Below are positions 53,205-61,822 of a stretch of 64,000 bases of DNA, piece by piece (position 1 is the first letter of the stretch; each line of letters begins with the position of its first letter). The DNA is taken from NCBI RefSeq assembly GCF_001045455.1, contig NZ_LFNE01000006.1, forward strand, positions 161,541 through 225,540, read 5' to 3'. Under the pieces are notes generated by a model. That model was not told the origin of the DNA, ran no database searches, and saw only the letters and a program-made list of their open reading frames with translations. A program made the position numbers and the translations under genes. This stretch comes from Chryseobacterium sp. FH2 (GTDB lineage Bacteria; Bacteroidota; Bacteroidia; Flavobacteriales; Weeksellaceae).

Positions 53205-53717
53205 ATGGAAGTTTTAAATAAAAGTCAACGGAGGAGTGCTTATTGGTTTTTTGTGCTTTTTTTCTTAATCACAGTTACGGTTTTGGTGACGGCTGTTTTT
53301 TTTAATGCTTATTTTCCGTTTAAGGAGAATAGCTTGCTGAAAACGGAAAACGCAAAAATGAAAAAAGAAATGGAAACCCAGAGCAAATTCTCCTTTCAGT
53401 TGGAAAAAGTTAAAGTTGCAGTAGATTCAATTGGTATGCCGAGACAGAATGACTTTTTCAATGAAAAGCTGGCACTTTCCATTTTGGCAGATATGTACAA
53501 GCAGCTTCCGAAGGATACCCTAAAGAATAAAAACATGTATAATAATATCATCATGACCTATAAAGATTTGATCGATACCAAAAAGCAGGTAAAGCAGCTT
53601 TCAGGGAATCAGGTATTAATGGATAGCTTAAGTACCATCAATAAGACATTGAAAGAAGAATATGATAAAATGAAGATTGATCTGAATGTCTGCAAACAAT
53701 TGTACCAGGCACAATAA
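53205..53717 (+). CDS. tssO: T6SSiii membrane protein TssO
   Basis: A 170-residue protein with one transmembrane helix (about residues 14-35, WFFVLFFLITVTVLVTAVFF) and a coiled-coil-rich periplasmic part (KTENAKMKKEMETQSK; SLSTINKTLKEEYDKM). This layout and its place after tssK match TssO, a membrane-complex component specific to T6SSiii. It lies nine bases ahead of the next gene. Confidence 0.82.
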   Translation: MEVLNKSQRRSAYWFFVLFFLITVTVLVTAVFFNAYFPFKENSLLKTENAKMKKEMETQSKFSFQLEKVKVAVDSIGMPRQNDFFNEKLALSILADMYKQLPKDTLKNKNMYNNIIMTYKDLIDTKKQVKQLSGNQVLMDSLSTINKTLKEEYDKMKIDLNVCKQLYQAQ

Positions 53718-53725
53718 GAAATGTT

Positions 53726-54322
53726 ATGAAATTGCAGAAAAACATATTCTTTTGTTTACTGTTTATTGCAGTATTTGGGTATGCTCAGGAAAAAACAGCT
53801 GATTCTGCGGAATTTGCTCATTTTGACTGTGGAATTACCCAGACAAAACAAAAACTGGACAAATATTTTTTCGCCAGTACTCCGCCTGTTGAGCTTAGGG
53901 TAAATAATAAAGAATTGACGTATACTACTTTTCAGCTGGGGAAGAGAAAAAATAAGCTGTATTTGTATCTGAGAATTTTGGAGGATAATGTTTGCATCAA
54001 AAAAGACAAAAATGTAGATGTTTATTTTAAATCGGGCGAAGTTATTACTTTCAAAAACGAATATCCATTGAATTGTGATGCTTTCTTTGCTAAACAATTA
54101 AAGAAAAAAGAAATTCAGAAAATGAGAGAAAATGAGATTACTCTGATTAAAATTTATACTTACAAAAAGAATTACGAAATGTATGTCAACGAAGTACAGA
54201 ATCAGGATATTTACCATTATATTGATTGTTTATCGGGATATAAGATTAAAAAATCTGATGAAGTGAAAGTAAAAAAAGACAATAAAAGGGAAAAAAGAGA
54301 AGAGCCCAATATTATCAACTAA
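53726..54322 (+). CDS. tssP: Probable T6SSiii exported protein TssP
   Basis: A 198-residue protein with a cleavable signal peptide (NIFFCLLFIAVFGYAQ) and a periplasmic beta-rich domain with four cysteines (FDCGITQTK; NVCIKK; LNCDAFF; DCLSGYK), which may pair in disulfides. A basic C-terminal tail ends EPNIIN. Its size, export signal and place between tssO and the next core-like gene fit TssP. The assignment rests on order more than on sequence. Confidence 0.6.
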   Translation: MKLQKNIFFCLLFIAVFGYAQEKTADSAEFAHFDCGITQTKQKLDKYFFASTPPVELRVNNKELTYTTFQLGKRKNKLYLYLRILEDNVCIKKDKNVDVYFKSGEVITFKNEYPLNCDAFFAKQLKKKEIQKMRENEITLIKIYTYKKNYEMYVNEVQNQDIYHYIDCLSGYKIKKSDEVKVKKDNKREKREEPNIIN

Positions 54323-54343
54323 CAACCTTAATTACCAACCAAT

Positions 54344-55045
54344 ATGAGTCCACTTCCTGAGCTTAACCTTAATCTCGGCATAACCAATGACCCCGGTTCT
54401 CCTTTTTACGACGGAAACGGGGGAGAAGGTGTGGTGGTACGCACCGATTCGGGACTGCGAAAATATACTATTACCCTTGTGATATCGGATCAGGAAGCGG
54501 GAAGCATCTATCTGAAAATAGGAGAAAAAGAAGTAGAAGTTCCTACTTATAAGATGACGGTAACTGATGACAAGACCGGTGAGACAGAAGCTTATCAGGT
54601 TACAAGGGATACTCTCAGTTTTGTAACTGCTAAAACCAAGAAAAGTTTCCTGTCGTTTTTCGGATTTAAAAAATTTGACAAAACTACTTTTCTATATGAA
54701 AATATTGCTTTTGAGCCACAGCTGGAAAGTATCGAAAAGTTTGACATTTCAAAACACAGGATATTCTCGGTAGATACACTTACCTATGAGCTGGAGGGAA
54801 GCGGGCAGAAGATTATACTCTATGCCGGAGATATTAACGGGTTTGAAAAGCCCAAGCATATAGGACAGTATTTCATTGTTGTAGATAAGGATCACGGCAA
54901 AAGCTTTATTGGGGATATTCTCTTTCGTGAAAAATTCCTGAAACTCACTCCGAAAGTGGAGCTGCATGTTATCAAAAGGAAGAAAGTACCTAAGAATTTT
55001 GAATATGACGATAAAGGAAATATTAAAAAGCTGATTTATTTGTAA
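54344..55045 (+). CDS. Uncharacterised protein in the T6SSiii core
   Basis: A 233-residue cytoplasmic-looking protein without signal peptide or membrane segment. The N-terminus (SPLPELNLNLGITNDPGSPFYDGNGG) is Gly/Pro/Asn-rich and the rest is a beta-rich domain with GQYFIVVDKDHGKSFIGD. It is placed between probable tssP and effector module d, with a 21-base gap, and its base composition matches the core genes rather than the AT-rich cargo genes. It may be a conserved T6SSiii component or an adaptor for the following module. Confidence 0.5.
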   Translation: MSPLPELNLNLGITNDPGSPFYDGNGGEGVVVRTDSGLRKYTITLVISDQEAGSIYLKIGEKEVEVPTYKMTVTDDKTGETEAYQVTRDTLSFVTAKTKKSFLSFFGFKKFDKTTFLYENIAFEPQLESIEKFDISKHRIFSVDTLTYELEGSGQKIILYAGDINGFEKPKHIGQYFIVVDKDHGKSFIGDILFREKFLKLTPKVELHVIKRKKVPKNFEYDDKGNIKKLIYL

Positions 55046-55078
55046 ATGAGAAAAGATAATACACTTTTATAAAATATC

Positions 55079-55549
55079 ATGGCAATAATAAAACAGGCAA
55101 AGAATATGAATATAACAGTAAAAGGAACTTATACTGTTATTGCAGGTTCTATAACGGAAATAGCAGATAAAATTACAATTACAGCAACAACGGGAAATCT
55201 AACCTTGAGCTCTAATAAAAAAGTAGTTATACAAGGAATGAATGGTGGTGTTGTATATAATAATTATACACCTACTTCTAATGAAAAAAAGATTACAGAT
55301 GTTATTTGGATGGATTCAAATTTAGAGCATAAAATAAATTCTGCACATATTGGTGATAAAGTAAGTCTTGTGTTACAAACCAAAAATTATAATAATGGTG
55401 AAACAATCACATTGAAAATGAGAGAAAAAAATGAAAGAGAAATTAAAACAGGAAAAGTAGAAATCATATTTACAGGTGTGGTAAATGAAAATGGGTTTGC
55501 CGAATTAAAGGGAGTTGTTGAAATAGAAGAAACTGAAAAAAATCAATAA
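55079..55549 (+). CDS. Spike-like protein with Ig-like module, module d
   Basis: A 156-residue protein. Residues about 5-55 are a repeat-like Thr/Ile-rich stretch (NITVKGTYTVIAGSITEIADK; ITITATTGNLTLSSNKKVV) typical of narrow beta-helical spikes such as the VgrG or gp5 needle. Residues about 68-156 resemble the Ig-like segment of the two large effectors (KITDVIWMDSNL; GDKVSLVLQTKNYNNGETI). It is followed after one base by the caspase-like protein gene. It may load that protein onto the T6SS spike as a separate adaptor, replacing the N-terminal fusion seen in the other effectors. Confidence 0.6.
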   Translation: MAIIKQAKNMNITVKGTYTVIAGSITEIADKITITATTGNLTLSSNKKVVIQGMNGGVVYNNYTPTSNEKKITDVIWMDSNLEHKINSAHIGDKVSLVLQTKNYNNGETITLKMREKNEREIKTGKVEIIFTGVVNENGFAELKGVVEIEETEKNQ

Positions 55550-55550
55550 A

Positions 55551-56333
55551 ATGCCGGGGAGAGTTTTTTATATTGCAGAGATAGATGGGGATACTGGTTT
55601 CCAAGATGTAACGCTTGAAATATTACCGCCTCGTCAACCAAATGTTATTTTAAATTTTTTAAGATTAGATAAAGAAGTCGGAAATTTTTTAGATAAAGAA
55701 TTTGAGCAAAATGGCTGGCACATAATTGACGTATCGAGTTTGAAAGATGCAAAAAATAAATTATCCCAATATTTAAACAAAAGTAAAGTTCAAAACCTTT
55801 ATATAAATGCTCACGGACTTTTAAGTGATTGCTATATATACGATGATGAAGGTAATGGGATATCTGATTCAACAGGAATGGGGATAAATGGATTTAAATC
55901 CTATCCGACATCTGGGTTTAGTGCTGGAGAAGGTGGTATTCTGGGAGGTAACATTGTTCAATATATAAAAAACAAAAATGTTCTTTCTCGAAAAAATATT
56001 GAAGATATTGAAGATTTTATAGAAATTTCAAAGTCAGTTGAAATAGGCAAAAATTTAATTATTGCAGGATGTTTTTCTGCAAGATATGATGATTTGGGAA
56101 TTGGCATTACTACCCTTATTAATTCTATTGATGTTTTTATAAATAAAGATTTTTCAAGTATTTTTTATACGGGGTCCAAAGGGAAAGAATATATACCATT
56201 TACAAACTTTGTTAGTTATAATCAAACCTCAGCCAAAAACAGTCACGAAGGTTGGAGGCAATATCAGAATGGTAAAATTGTAAGAAGATTAAGTAATATC
56301 AAAATTACAAAATATGGAGTCAAGACATTATAA
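55551..56333 (+). CDS. Caspase-fold-like candidate effector, module d
   Basis: A 260-residue protein without signal peptide. LYINAHGL with His88-Gly89 and LIIAGCFSA with Cys174 are spaced and framed like the catalytic dyad of clan CD peptidases (caspase, CHAT, gingipain, C80). The predicted strand before each residue (NLYINAHG; KNLIIAGC) fits that fold. It follows the spike-like Ig protein and overlaps the next gene, an exported protein, by 20 bases. Its DNA is very AT-rich compared with the tss genes. Peptidase activity, or a DUF4347-like role, is unproven and rests on these two motifs. Confidence 0.55.
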   Translation: MPGRVFYIAEIDGDTGFQDVTLEILPPRQPNVILNFLRLDKEVGNFLDKEFEQNGWHIIDVSSLKDAKNKLSQYLNKSKVQNLYINAHGLLSDCYIYDDEGNGISDSTGMGINGFKSYPTSGFSAGEGGILGGNIVQYIKNKNVLSRKNIEDIEDFIEISKSVEIGKNLIIAGCFSARYDDLGIGITTLINSIDVFINKDFSSIFYTGSKGKEYIPFTNFVSYNQTSAKNSHEGWRQYQNGKIVRRLSNIKITKYGVKTL

Positions 56334-56970
56334 AAAATATTTTCTGATTATATTTTTGATATATAGTTCATATTTATTTTCTCAAATGAATATGATTTCT
56401 ATAAATTCATTATCATTTAAAATTAATTTGAAAGAAAATAAAGATACAATTAATATTTATGAAGATGAAAATCTTAAAGTATTATATCCCATAGATAAGT
56501 TTATTTTTGATTCTCGCATTACCAAAAAAAGAGGATTAACCACAAAAGTTAATTTATTATACTATTCCAAAAAAGAAAGTATAGGATTATTTATACTTCT
56601 AAGTTATGGTCAGTCAATTATGAAAATAAAAAATCAAACATACAATATAACTATCAATGTTGATAAGAATAAATTTATTCCTTATATGCTTTTATTAGAT
56701 AAGAATATGGAGACAAAATTCCTAGTCAAATATAATAGAATTAAAGATTTTCATTCAGAAAATTATACAAATTCTTATTCAATCCAAGATAGCACAAATT
56801 TTTGCAAATACGGAGAATTTCAAATTAACCAAAATATTATATATGAAGATATTGAATTGGTTATCAAAAAAAGAATAGCTATAAATAATAACGAAAAAAA
56901 ATTAGATTGTGAACCATTATTTACATATGAAGTTTTCCCACTTTTAAATTTTAAGAATCAACACCAATGA
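56314..56970 (+). CDS. Exported protein, candidate immunity of module d
   Basis: A 218-residue protein with an N-terminal hydrophobic segment (YFLIIFLIYSSYLFSQ) that looks like a cleavable signal peptide. The rest is a beta-rich domain of unknown family with many Ile, Asn and Lys and two cysteines. It overlaps the caspase-like gene by 20 bases and tssE by four. The location suggests an immunity role and, if so, that the toxin acts in the periplasm of the target. No sequence motif confirms this. Confidence 0.5.
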   Translation: MESRHYKKYFLIIFLIYSSYLFSQMNMISINSLSFKINLKENKDTINIYEDENLKVLYPIDKFIFDSRITKKRGLTTKVNLLYYSKKESIGLFILLSYGQSIMKIKNQTYNITINVDKNKFIPYMLLLDKNMETKFLVKYNRIKDFHSENYTNSYSIQDSTNFCKYGEFQINQNIIYEDIELVIKKRIAINNNEKKLDCEPLFTYEVFPLLNFKNQHQ

Positions 56971-57395
56971 AAGGAGCTTATTATAAAATACCGTTTGATT
57001 TTGAAAACCTGATAGAAAAAAAGGATGCCGATAAAATATCCTTAGATGCCTCTATCAGCCAGCATATATTTCTTATTGCTACTACATCTTTAGGAGAATG
57101 TAAATATGATGAAACCTATGGAACAGAGATTTGGGAAATGGATTTTGATTTAATGAAAAGCGATAATATCCTGAAAGAAATGATTGCAGAAACGTTGAAG
57201 ACATCTGTTGCGATGCACGAAAAAAGGATTAGACTGGAAGATGTGGAAGTTTCCGTAAATGATCACAATTTAGGAACATTAGGAAAGAGGAGAATGAAAA
57301 AGAAGGTGGCCATATTGATAAAAGGGCTTATACTGGAAACTAACCGGCCTTTTATATTTAATAACTCATTTTTTGTAGGACCCCTTTCGTATTAA
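56967..57395 (+). CDS. tssE: T6SS baseplate protein TssE (gp25-like)
   Basis: A 142-residue gp25-like protein, which joins the baseplate wedge to the first sheath ring. The GPW/gp25 pattern is recognisable as DASISQHIFLIATTSLGECKYDETYGTEIWEMDFD, shown here in part as LGECKYDETYGTEIW, with the later EKRIRLEDVEVS strand. It overlaps the preceding gene by four bases and is 13 bases from tssF. Confidence 0.85.
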   Translation: MKGAYYKIPFDFENLIEKKDADKISLDASISQHIFLIATTSLGECKYDETYGTEIWEMDFDLMKSDNILKEMIAETLKTSVAMHEKRIRLEDVEVSVNDHNLGTLGKRRMKKKVAILIKGLILETNRPFIFNNSFFVGPLSY

Positions 57396-57408
57396 TTAAA
57401 ATCAGAGT

Positions 57409-59232
57409 ATGAACCAAGACCGTATAAAAGACCGCATATTAAGAAGAGCCGCCAGAATGTGGGGATATAATGAGCTGGAAGCCGAAGCTTCTTTTGACCC
57501 CATTGTCAGCTTATTACTCTCAGCTTGTGCCGCTGAGCTGGAGAAGCTCGATTTTGAGCTGGAAAATTCCCGTTCCAGGATTATAGAGCGGGTTTTGGAA
57601 GTGATGTTTCCTGAAGAAGTGTCAGGAGTGCTGCCTTCCAGAACGCTGCTGCAGGTTTCACCTTTAGAGAATAATACCAGGATATCGTTATACAATCATT
57701 TTAAAACGATTATAAAACAGCATAGTATTTATAACCCTACTGAAACCATTACAAAAGATCTGTTTTTCAGTCCGTCCATCGAAGCAGGACTTACGACCGG
57801 GAGTGTAAAATATATTGCCTATGGGAATACCCTTACCAATCTGGAAAGTTTTTTCTTCGATGCTGCAATAGGAAAAGCAGAAAAGCATCTTCCTTCGGGT
57901 GAGTTGTGGGTAGGTATCCATTCTCCGAACAAAGAGGATCTGGAAGATCTTATGTTTTTTATCGACATCAGCAATACCTATCAGAAAGAAATATTCTTTT
58001 ATTACCTGAAACAGGTAAAAGTTTATTTTGGTGAAAAAGAATATTTACTGAAAGAAGGGTATAATGTTGATCAGGAAAACATCAGTCTTCAAAACATTAT
58101 TACTAAAAACTATTCTGATCTGGAACATATATATAATGACGTAAACCAATATTATTTCTCTAATTTTTTCACGCTTAAAGGGAAGTTTGGGTTTAATGAT
58201 AAAACACAGAATGAGGTTCTTTTTACTTCTCATTTCCCAGGACATACAATCGGAGAGAATGATGATATTATATGGCTTAAGTTCAAATTTTCTGAAGCTA
58301 TCGTTCCCGATATACTGCAGAATGTCCGCATTGCACTCAACTGCATTCCGGCTATTAATATCAGGAATACAAAGATAGTCCGCAGGATAAAAGGACGATT
58401 GAATATTATCCCTATACCCGGAGAGGATGATTTTCTGGATCTGGATTATATATCTGATGACCACGGAAAAAGACTGGATATTAAAAATTATGAAACAGAG
58501 ACTGAAGGAATGACTGCCTTATTGCGAAAAGGAGGCGTTTCCCGTTTTGACCAAAGGAGCGCATCGGAGCTGCTGCAATATCTTTTAGCACTCATTAAAG
58601 ATGAAACGGCCGCTTTTGCCGGCATTGGTGCAGATACTGCAAAAGATACTTTAAGACATATTAATCAAAATGTGGCTTCATTGCATCAAACGGCTAAAGA
58701 AAAAAGCTATACCCAAACGAGTAATCCATACCTTATTGTTTCTTCCGCTGTTCCTGATGCGGATGTTCGTTGTACCATTTCCTATTGGTCAACGGCTGCA
58801 GAGCATGGGAATAACCTAAAACCTGGTACGGTATTCACCTTGGAAGGCGGAAATGGATTATTGGACAATAACGCAGTGATGCTGTATGCTTCCTATGGAG
58901 GGCGGAAAAAGCTCTCTTCTCAGGATAAAATTTTAGAATACCGGAATGCACTTCTTACCAGAGGAAGAATTGTCACTATTGCAGATATCAGGGCATTTGG
59001 GATGAACCATTTCAAAAATCTGATTACAGGAATTGAAGTGCAGAAAGGAACTAAAAAAGAAGTCTCTTTAAAAGGAGGATTCAGCAGGACGATTGATATA
59101 TTCCTTGTAAAAAATAAAGAACAAACAGAAAATATCAATCCTTCCGAATGGGAGTATGTATGTGAAAGTTTTTTGCTGAAACTAAAAAATGCATCAGCTA
59201 ATATTTATCCGTACAGATTATTTGAGAAATAA
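57409..59232 (+). CDS. tssF: T6SS baseplate protein TssF
   Basis: A 607-residue TssF, the large wedge protein of the baseplate that works with TssG, TssE and TssK. The N-terminus (RIKDRILRRAARMWGYNE; SLLLSACAAELEKLDFEL) and the PSRTLLQVSPL segment match the family. Length is normal. It follows tssE in an operon-like arrangement. The 193 bases after it hold only a possible 27-residue frame at 59297-59380, with no clear support. Confidence 0.88.
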   Translation: MNQDRIKDRILRRAARMWGYNELEAEASFDPIVSLLLSACAAELEKLDFELENSRSRIIERVLEVMFPEEVSGVLPSRTLLQVSPLENNTRISLYNHFKTIIKQHSIYNPTETITKDLFFSPSIEAGLTTGSVKYIAYGNTLTNLESFFFDAAIGKAEKHLPSGELWVGIHSPNKEDLEDLMFFIDISNTYQKEIFFYYLKQVKVYFGEKEYLLKEGYNVDQENISLQNIITKNYSDLEHIYNDVNQYYFSNFFTLKGKFGFNDKTQNEVLFTSHFPGHTIGENDDIIWLKFKFSEAIVPDILQNVRIALNCIPAINIRNTKIVRRIKGRLNIIPIPGEDDFLDLDYISDDHGKRLDIKNYETETEGMTALLRKGGVSRFDQRSASELLQYLLALIKDETAAFAGIGADTAKDTLRHINQNVASLHQTAKEKSYTQTSNPYLIVSSAVPDADVRCTISYWSTAAEHGNNLKPGTVFTLEGGNGLLDNNAVMLYASYGGRKKLSSQDKILEYRNALLTRGRIVTIADIRAFGMNHFKNLITGIEVQKGTKKEVSLKGGFSRTIDIFLVKNKEQTENINPSEWEYVCESFLLKLKNASANIYPYRLFEK

Positions 59233-59425
59233 TACATAACCTATTGTATAACAAGAAGATTTTTTTATTTTTATAGAGAAAACAAAAAACACATTGATGA
59301 AATCGCTGCAATCCCCTGCAAAACCGGAGCTGTATCAAAGCCTGGACAAAACCATTGGAAAAATACGAGATCATCTTTGAAAGCTAGCTGAAACAATTAA
59401 CAAATTAATTTAAAATCATATTACT

Positions 59426-59875
59426 ATGCTATCAAACAAAGGAATCGGTGGTAATGAAGTACCATTAGACACCAATGAGGCTATTTCGGAAATTCCTCAG
59501 AACAGAACAATTATCGCGCAAAAGCTTACTGCTGAAGATCCCGTAAAACCGGAACTGGTAGAAGGGCTTACCACGGTGGAAAAAGTATTTGAACACTACA
59601 AGCCGGAAATCAAAGTTGATTTTGAAGATGCCAATGGCGCTATCAAAATGGAGAACCTGAAATTCAAAAATCTTGGAGATTTCGGAACCAAAGGTATAAC
59701 AGGGCAAAGCAACTTCCTGACCGGGCTGGAAACGGAGAAAGATCAGTACCAGAAAATTGTAAAGCAACTAAAGACCAACAAGATTCTGAAGGCAGCTTTA
59801 GAAGATCCTGATGCAAAAAAAGCTTTATACGATACTCTGCAGTCATTAATAAAAGAATTAGAAGAAAACAAATAA
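59426..59875 (+). CDS. tssB: T6SS contractile sheath small subunit TssB
   Basis: A 149-residue TssB, which interlocks with TssC to form the contractile sheath. Visible features are the middle strand pattern VDFEDANGAIKMENLKF and the C-terminal helical part (LKTNKILKAALEDPDAKKALYDTL), which matches the Bacteroidota form. It lies 18 bases before tssC and the two are cotranscribed. Confidence 0.92.
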   Translation: MLSNKGIGGNEVPLDTNEAISEIPQNRTIIAQKLTAEDPVKPELVEGLTTVEKVFEHYKPEIKVDFEDANGAIKMENLKFKNLGDFGTKGITGQSNFLTGLETEKDQYQKIVKQLKTNKILKAALEDPDAKKALYDTLQSLIKELEENK

Positions 59876-59893
59876 CCGAAAAGCACAAATTTT

Positions 59894-61267
59894 ATGTCAA
59901 ACAATAAACAACAAGAAGTACAGCAAGCGGCAGAAGCCCCTGTTTTGGAACAAACAAAAGTACAAGGCAGTTTAGATAAATCAATAGAAAAACTGGCACG
60001 TTACGGTGGGTTTGATTTGTTGGAAACGTCCATTGAAAACGTACAAAATATCAATCCTGACAGAAAAGCAAGAAGAAAAATTTTTCTTACCGAAAAAGGT
60101 AAAGAAAAAGAAAGGGAAACCTTAAGAAAAACACTAGAACTTTGGGCAAACGTTATCAGCAAAAGTGATTCATTGACTGATATGGTGGCAAATTGCGAAG
60201 ATCAGAGAAAAGCAGCGGAGGAGCTGCTTTCCAAGAATTTATCAAAAGCGGTGGATGCTACCAGAGAACTAGAGGGTAATTACAGAACGATCGCCATGTT
60301 CTACAAAAATACAGAATCAGACAAAGTAAAAAATGTGACTGTAGTCAACGCTGATTTGGAGCAATTGAAAGATTTGGACAATACCCGTTTCATCGATACC
60401 ATCCATGCTGAGCTTTCTGATAATTATGACAGGCTGGATCTTAAAAATAATTATGGACTTTTAGTTATTCCGGGATATCTGGGTTCTAATACGGTAGTGG
60501 AAAAATGGGCAAAAATTGCACATGAAAATAAAGTAATGCTGGTTACCGATTTTGAACATCTGGACGAGCCGGATGATGTGATGGAAATGTTTGATCAGGC
60601 CTATCTGACGGGTGGAGAAATTTACAGGTCGAACGTGCTGATGACCTGCAACTGGCTGGTAGGAAGAGGGAGATTTGAAGAAATCGACGAGTTGGATGAT
60701 TTGTTCATTCCGCCTTCAGGTGCATTGGCAGGAAAAGTATATAAAACTTTAATGTCTCAGGTGACAGCAGGTAAGAAGTTTGGGGGCATCAATGAAGTGG
60801 AAGGCGTGAAATTCGATCTGAAGAAAAGTGAGATTGCCAATCTTGAAAACTTAGGATTAATCCCAATGGTTAATGAGTACGGAAAAGTAATGGCTTTCTC
60901 AGGAAAAACATTATTCAATGGAGATAATTTAGGGCTGCAAACGTATTCTGTAGTAAGGGTTTTTGATTATGTAACCAAAGTACTGATGGATTTCTTAAAC
61001 AGAAGAGCATTTGAAAACTTTACAGCTGTTACCCGAAAGGAAATTATGAACCAGATTGTGCGTTTTCTGGATGCGATCACGGGGCCAGGAAAATTGATTG
61101 AGAATTTTGAGATCAGAAAATTTGAACAAGACCCTGTTCAGAAAGACCGAATTCACTTGGATATTCATATGAAACCGTATTTCCCGGCCAAAAATTTCCT
61201 TATCAAAATGGATGGGCATAAAGGCGATGATGGGAATGAGTGGGAAACGGAATACGAACAGAAATAA
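59894..61267 (+). CDS. tssC: T6SS contractile sheath large subunit TssC
   Basis: A 457-residue TssC with the family core: GLLVIPGYLGSNTVVEKW, NVLMTCNWLVGRGRFEE and the C-terminal sheath part with FENFTAVTRKEIMNQIV. It pairs with TssB. Length is somewhat shorter than in proteobacteria, as usual for T6SSiii. A strong terminator follows about 100 bases downstream, ending the structural operon before the Hcp genes. Confidence 0.93.
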   Translation: MSNNKQQEVQQAAEAPVLEQTKVQGSLDKSIEKLARYGGFDLLETSIENVQNINPDRKARRKIFLTEKGKEKERETLRKTLELWANVISKSDSLTDMVANCEDQRKAAEELLSKNLSKAVDATRELEGNYRTIAMFYKNTESDKVKNVTVVNADLEQLKDLDNTRFIDTIHAELSDNYDRLDLKNNYGLLVIPGYLGSNTVVEKWAKIAHENKVMLVTDFEHLDEPDDVMEMFDQAYLTGGEIYRSNVLMTCNWLVGRGRFEEIDELDDLFIPPSGALAGKVYKTLMSQVTAGKKFGGINEVEGVKFDLKKSEIANLENLGLIPMVNEYGKVMAFSGKTLFNGDNLGLQTYSVVRVFDYVTKVLMDFLNRRAFENFTAVTRKEIMNQIVRFLDAITGPGKLIENFEIRKFEQDPVQKDRIHLDIHMKPYFPAKNFLIKMDGHKGDDGNEWETEYEQK

Positions 61268-61371
61268 AGATCAGGAATAGTGATACAGGAGTTAGGAAAG
61301 TAAAAGAGAGTGTTCTGCAATATTTTTTAAAATTATTGTATTTCCTAAATTTTTCATCATTTGTGTTTGTG

Positions 61372-61402
61372 AGCGTGGAAAGTTTTCTTTCCACGCTTTT
61401 TT
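61372..61402 (+). terminator. Rho-independent terminator of the tssB-tssC unit
   Basis: AGCGTGGAAAG pairs perfectly with CTTTCCACGCT around TTTT, followed by six or more Ts. Confidence 0.88.
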
Positions 61403-61429
61403 GTTTCATTATTTTGCTCCTGATGATGT

Positions 61430-61468
61430 ATCACAAAAAAATATTTCTAAGAAATATTTTTTTGTGAT
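61430..61468. repeat. Perfect 19-base inverted repeat after the tssC terminator
   Basis: ATCACAAAAAAATATTTCT (61430-61448) is exactly complementary to AGAAATATTTTTTTGTGAT (61450-61468), with one base between. It is AT-rich and lies just after the terminator and before the Hcp leader. It could be a second, symmetrical terminator or a binding site. Confidence 0.75.
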
Positions 61469-61700
61469 TTAATAATTACCTGTAAAATGTTATTATTATA
61501 TAAATGATAATATAAATAAATTATAAATATTAATTGGTTAAAAATAACTTAATATCTATAATTTTATATTTTTATTTATTTTATTGAATAGATATAATTT
61601 TTATTATTAATTCAATTATTTTTGTATAATTTTATATTTAACATAATAAAATATTTAAAAAATTGTTTTAAATTTATTTTTTTTACATAATATAAGTTTA

Positions 61701-61708
61701 TATATTTG
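61701..61708 (+). promoter_or_regulatory. Possible -7 element for tssD1
   Basis: TATATTTG matches TAnnTTTG about 115 bases before the first Hcp gene. In a very AT-rich stretch this could occur by chance. Confidence 0.25.
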
Positions 61709-61822
61709 ATAAAAATATAGTCCATTATTGGTTCTTTTAAAAATATACCTGAACACATTATTAGGATACATATATTTCCATTTTTGGTAGTTGTTAGATA
61801 GTTAAACCTAAATATATTTATT

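Larger units (their letters stand above)
61268..61822. other. AT-rich intergenic region between tssC and tssD1
   Basis: A stretch of 555 bases without a gene. It holds the tssC terminator, a perfect inverted repeat and a very AT-rich 300-base tract before the first Hcp gene. A possible -7 element TATATTTG lies at 61701-61708, implying a leader of over 100 bases. Such a layout fits strong, separate expression of Hcp. Confidence 0.6.

Noticed and set aside
59297..59380. Possible 27-residue frame between tssF and tssB
   Set aside because: It has an ATG and stop but no clear ribosome-binding site, no overlap with neighbours and no recognisable features; chance is a sufficient explanation.
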